From assembly GCF_029846235.1 (NCBI RefSeq), contig NZ_JARVWP010000006.1:124001-188000 (forward strand): a stretch of DNA of 64,000 bases, given 5' to 3'. The notes beneath the pieces were generated by a model. That model had not been told where the DNA came from. It saw nothing but the letters and a program-made list of their open reading frames with translations, and searched no databases. Below, piece by piece: positions 59,727-64,000 of the stretch (the first letter of the stretch is position 1; each line of letters opens with the position of its first letter). Both the position numbers and the translations under genes were made by a program. Origin of the DNA: Bradyrhizobium sp. CER78 (lineage in GTDB: Bacteria > Pseudomonadota > Alphaproteobacteria > Rhizobiales > Xanthobacteraceae).

Positions 59727-59754
59727 TTGTTTTTTGGCGTTTTCTGACTATATT
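59727..59754 (+). promoter_or_regulatory. Candidate vegetative promoter upstream of typA
   Basis: TTGTTT (59727-59732), 16 bases, TATATT (59749-59754), in an A+T-rich patch. A start near 59761 would give a leader of about 175 bases before typA. Confidence 0.5.
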
Positions 59755-59773
59755 GCGCCGCAACGCGCAAGGT

Positions 59774-59802
59774 GCCCGGTCCTCTGACCGGGCTTCCTTT
59801 TT
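59774..59802 (+). terminator. Strong hairpin with U-tract inside the typA leader
   Basis: GCCCGGTC (59774-59781) pairs with GACCGGGC (59786-59793) around CTCT, followed by TTCCTTTTT. It looks like an intrinsic terminator, and lies between the candidate promoter and typA, 136 bases before the ATG. It could end the upstream unit, end a tiny RNA, or attenuate typA. Confidence 0.75.
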
Positions 59803-59937
59803 GGGGTGATGCGTCCCCGTCAAATTTCTTGGGTATGAGCGTGATCCGGGCCCCTGATGGGCCACGCGAGCGAGCGGCCGGCCAAACTGGTCCGGCGAGA
59901 TCGCGCATCTGACCATTGCACGACCAGAAGAAGAGCC

Positions 59938-61764
<1,827 letters not shown>

Positions 61765-61796
61765 GCGGTGGCGTAAGCTATCGCGTAAACCAAACT

Positions 61797-61900
61797 GTCG
61801 TGCCCCGGCTTGACCGGGGCACCCAGTACGCCGCGGCCTATCGGCTCAATAACAACCGTCTCTGGAATACTGGATCGCCCGCTTTCGCGGGCGATGACAG
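61797..61900. repeat. Palindromic intergenic repeat with two hairpins
   Basis: TGCCCCGG-CTTGA-CCGGGGCA (61800-61820) and ATCGCCCGC-TTTC-GCGGGCGAT (61874-61895) are perfect hairpins at either end of the element, between TGTCG and GACAG. It separates typA and the flavoprotein gene. Confidence 0.8.
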
Positions 61901-61951
61901 TCATGCGTGAGGCCGCTTCAGGCCCGGCGGCGAACGTGCTAGAGCCGGGAC

Positions 61952-63190
61952 ATGAGTTCGCTTCCCTCCACGGTCGATGTTGCCATCATCGGCGCCGGCG
62001 CCGCAGGCCTCGGCGCCGCGCATGCGCTGAAGGGCACCGGCCTCTCCAGCATCGTGCTGGAAGCCCGCGACCGCCTCGGCGGCCGCGCGCACACGATCCA
62101 GGCCGCGCCTGACGTGGTGTTCGACGTCGGCTGCGGCTGGTTGCACTCGGCCGACCAGAACAGCTTTGTCGGCATCGCCAAGCAACTCGACTTCGAGCTC
62201 AACAAGGACCTGCCGCCGTGGCGCGAGCGCGCCTATGGCAAGGCATTCCCGCAGGCCGATCGCGACGCGTTCATGCTTGCGCTCGACGAATTCTACGATC
62301 GCCTCGAAGAGGCCGCGCGCAGTGGCAAGGACGGCTCGGCCGATCGCTACCTCGAGCCCGGCAACCGCTGGAACCCGATGATCGATGCGATCTCGACCTA
62401 TGTGAACGGATGCGAGCTCGACCAGCTGTCAATCCTCGATTTCGACGCCTATGAGGACAGCAACGTCAATTGGCGGGTGCGGCGCGGCTATGGCGCGCTG
62501 GTCTCGGCCTACGGCGAACAAGTATCGGTCGCGCTGAACTGCGAGGTCAGGCTGATCGATCACTCCAGCAAGCGGATCCGCATCGAGACCTCGCGCGGCG
62601 TGCTGGAGGCGGACCGGGTGATCGTCACCGTGCCGACCAACCTGATCGCCGATGAGGCAATCCGCTTCTCGCCCGCGCTGCCGGACAAGCTCGATGCCGC
62701 GCGCGGGCTGCCGCTCGGCCTCGCCGACAAGGTGACCTTGGCGCTCGCCGAACCCGAGGCGCTGCCGAAGGAAGGCAATCTGCGCGGAGCCACCATGCGC
62801 ACCGAGATGGGCACCTACCACATCCGCCCGTTCGGCCAGCCCTGCATCGAGGGCTTCTTCGGCGGCCGCTTTGCGCAAGCGCTCGAAGATGCCGGCGACG
62901 GCGCCATCGCCGCGCACAGTATCGACGAGATCGTCTCGTTCCTCGGCAATGATTTCCGCCGCAAGCTGCAGCCGCTCAGCGAATCCCGCTGGGCCCACGA
63001 CCCGTTCGCTCGCGGCTCCTATTCGCACGCGCTGCCCGGCCACGCCGACAAGCGTGCCATGCTGGCCGCCCCGGTCGACGGCCGGCTGTTCTTCGCCGGC
63101 GAAGCGACGTCGCCGCATTTCTTCTCGACCGCCCATGGCGCGCGGGACAGCGGTGAGAGGGCGGCGAAGGAAGTGTTGTCCCGCAAGTAG
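61952..63190 (+). CDS. Flavin amine oxidase family protein
   Basis: 412 residues. 'VAIIGAGAAGLGAAHALKG' is the FAD Rossmann loop with 'VLEARDRLGGRAHT', as in monoamine oxidases. 'GWLHSADQNSFVGIA' and 'GRLFFAGEATSPHFFSTAHGARDSG' (core FAGEAT...HG) close the FAD site. An NAD(P)-independent oxidase of amines or related substrates is likely. It stands alone, with repeats on both sides. Confidence 0.9.
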   Translation: MSSLPSTVDVAIIGAGAAGLGAAHALKGTGLSSIVLEARDRLGGRAHTIQAAPDVVFDVGCGWLHSADQNSFVGIAKQLDFELNKDLPPWRERAYGKAFPQADRDAFMLALDEFYDRLEEAARSGKDGSADRYLEPGNRWNPMIDAISTYVNGCELDQLSILDFDAYEDSNVNWRVRRGYGALVSAYGEQVSVALNCEVRLIDHSSKRIRIETSRGVLEADRVIVTVPTNLIADEAIRFSPALPDKLDAARGLPLGLADKVTLALAEPEALPKEGNLRGATMRTEMGTYHIRPFGQPCIEGFFGGRFAQALEDAGDGAIAAHSIDEIVSFLGNDFRRKLQPLSESRWAHDPFARGSYSHALPGHADKRAMLAAPVDGRLFFAGEATSPHFFSTAHGARDSGERAAKEVLSRK

Positions 63191-63195
63191 CCGCA

Positions 63196-63281
63196 TCGTC
63201 ATTGCGAGCGAAGCGAAGCAATCCATTTCACCGCTTGCTGAGACATGGATTGCTTCGTCGCTTCGCTCCTCGCAATGACGG
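63196..63281. repeat. Palindromic repeat, 'CATTGCGAG' family, copy 3
   Basis: CGTCATTGCGAG and CTCGCAATGACGG ends with GAAGCAATCC and GGATTGCTTC inside. In the convergent gap before the DCC oxidoreductase gene. Related to 40203 and 44362. Confidence 0.9.
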
Positions 63282-63287
63282 CAGAAA

Positions 63288-63695
63288 CTACTCCAACACC
63301 CGCGCCCGCATGTCCGTGTCGGGCACGAAACACGTCTCATACTTGCCGAAGATCTTGTAGCGGTTGCGTGCGATGAGGCTGTAGACGGCGTCGCGCAGCG
63401 GTTTTGGCACCGCGAACAGCGCGCTTGTCCAGCCCCAGCCGGGGAGATGGCTCAGCACCGTCAGCGCGGCATCCGACTTCATCCAAGCGATGCCGCCATG
63501 GACAACGGCGTTGGTGTCGGGATCCTCGGGGTCGATGCCGAAGGTCTTCGCCAGCCGCGTGCCGTAATCGGACTGGATAGGGGTGAAGCGAAAGCGGCGA
63601 GCCTTATCTCGGGCGACGACGAAGCGGACCCAGCGCGAGCAGAAGATGCAGACGCCGTCGTAGAGGATCACGTCGTCGTCGGGCCAGCTCGTCAT
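63288..63695 (-). CDS. DCC family (DUF393) thiol-disulfide oxidoreductase
   Basis: 135 residues from the ATG at 63693-63695, after AAGGA. 'ILYDGVCIFCSRWVRFVV' contains the YDGxCxxC motif of DCC proteins (DUF393), a thioredoxin-like group, and the middle has 'FTPIQSDYG' as usual. It is downstream of the truncated DoxX-like gene on the same strand, a pairing seen in related bacteria. Its partner substrate is unknown. Confidence 0.9.
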   Translation of the reverse strand: MTSWPDDDVILYDGVCIFCSRWVRFVVARDKARRFRFTPIQSDYGTRLAKTFGIDPEDPDTNAVVHGGIAWMKSDAALTVLSHLPGWGWTSALFAVPKPLRDAVYSLIARNRYKIFGKYETCFVPDTDMRARVLE

Positions 63696-63708
63696 CTTGT
63701 TTTCCTTC

Positions 63709-63755
63709 GACGCGTTTTCTTCACGCGAACCGGTCCCACTTCGCTTGAAAACGCT
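63709..63755. repeat. Composite repeat, right half only (copy 2)
   Basis: Nearly identical to 4233-4280 with one base lost; GCGTTTTC and GAAAACGC ends are present. It fills the 58-base gap between the DoxX-like and DCC genes, and its end contributes to the stop codon of the former. Confidence 0.85.
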
Positions 63756-64000
63756 ATCGGTTATCCAATGTCAGCAGCGCCACCAGCATCAGCACGATCG
63801 CAGGTCCCGTCTTCACCAGCGCGCCGAGCGGCTCGATCCAGAGATCAGGCGTCAGGACCGCCGATCCCGCCATGTAGCCGAGCGAGGCAATGATGCCGGC
63901 AACAAGGCCGAACGCCGCGGTGCGGCGGATCACGATCAGCACACCGATGCTCATGTCCATCAGGCTGGTCAACACCGTCACCGGTCCGACCAGGGCAGGA
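63754..64000 (-). CDS. Partial DoxX-like membrane domain (probable SDR-DoxX fusion)
   Basis: The frame is open from the window edge to a TAG at 63754-63756, giving 81 residues of C-terminus. Three hydrophobic segments. 'GPVTVLTSLMDMSIGVLIV' and 'PDLWIEPLGALVKTGPAIVLMLVAL' fit the DoxX_3-type domain that ends some SDR epimerase proteins. The N-terminal part is beyond the window. A DCC gene next door supports this reading. The stop overlaps the palindromic repeat at 63709-63755. Confidence 0.65.
   Translation of the reverse strand, partial: PALVGPVTVLTSLMDMSIGVLIVIRRTAAFGLVAGIIASLGYMAGSAVLTPDLWIEPLGALVKTGPAIVLMLVALLTLDNR

Overview
The window looks like chromosomal core sequence of an alphaproteobacterium of the Rhizobiales, most likely Bradyrhizobium or a close relative in the Nitrobacteraceae. 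This is inferred from high G+C, dense codon-biased genes, rhizobial-type proteins (malonyl-CoA synthetase, IalB-like protein, long-form ArgG, FeoAB, sdhCDAB order), and the palindromic intergenic repeats typical of these genomes. I see no rRNA, tRNA, CRISPR array, phage or transposase gene. The left edge (1-690) holds a truncated, apparently less G+C-rich repeat protein that may be accessory.

Layout. 1-3000: a partial HAF-like repeat protein, a DUF1330 protein and four small exported or membrane low-complexity proteins. 3000-11400: a zincin-like protein, leuD, a glycosyltransferase, a CitE-like lyase, a beta carbonic anhydrase, a YqhA-like membrane protein, asd and leuB (leucine and aspartate-family biosynthesis). 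11500-22200: EamA and two MFS transporters, a Tat-exported molybdopterin oxidoreductase with its cytochrome b, a fasciclin protein, an SDR, matB, a TauE/SafE permease and a divergent LysR regulator. 22385-25818: the succinate dehydrogenase operon sdhCDAB. 25850-30871: a PatZ-like acyl-CoA synthetase/acetyltransferase fusion and feoAB. 31257-40101: a hybrid histidine kinase, a BacA-like ABC transporter, an FkbM methyltransferase, a VOC protein and a very proline-rich OmpA protein. 40308-51121: an NTF2-like/TetR divergent pair, argG, a PAP2 phosphatase, rlmN, an IalB-like protein, a DECR-like SDR, a quinone oxidoreductase, YkvA-like, a pterin carbinolamine dehydratase and an orphan TAXI protein. 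51551-56816: PhoD, a cell-wall amidase, an unknown exported protein, a FAT GUY-type single-domain response regulator and a divergent Crp/Fnr regulator. 57005-59655: a translationally coupled four-gene module (Lgt-like protein, MJ0619/Tes-like radical SAM enzyme, two tandem small membrane proteins). 59938-64000: typA, an amine oxidase-like flavoprotein, a DCC thiol oxidoreductase and a truncated DoxX-like gene.

Most striking. (1) The four-gene module at 57005-59655 pairs a radical SAM protein resembling the tetraether synthase family with an Lgt-like membrane protein that seems to lack the canonical HGG histidine. It is the best candidate for an undescribed membrane-lipid modification system. 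(2) Two sequences fit the EcfG general-stress promoter (GGAAC-N16/17-CGTT), one before the Crp/Fnr gene that diverges from the FAT GUY response regulator, one before the BacA-like ABC transporter. (3) Palindromic repeats occupy every convergent gene junction longer than about 65 bp (9 of 14 convergent junctions) and none of the 14 divergent ones. (4) Perfect palindromes in divergent promoters (40688-40729, 47451-47464, 55984-55999) and upstream of sdhC (22215-22224) suggest specific operators.
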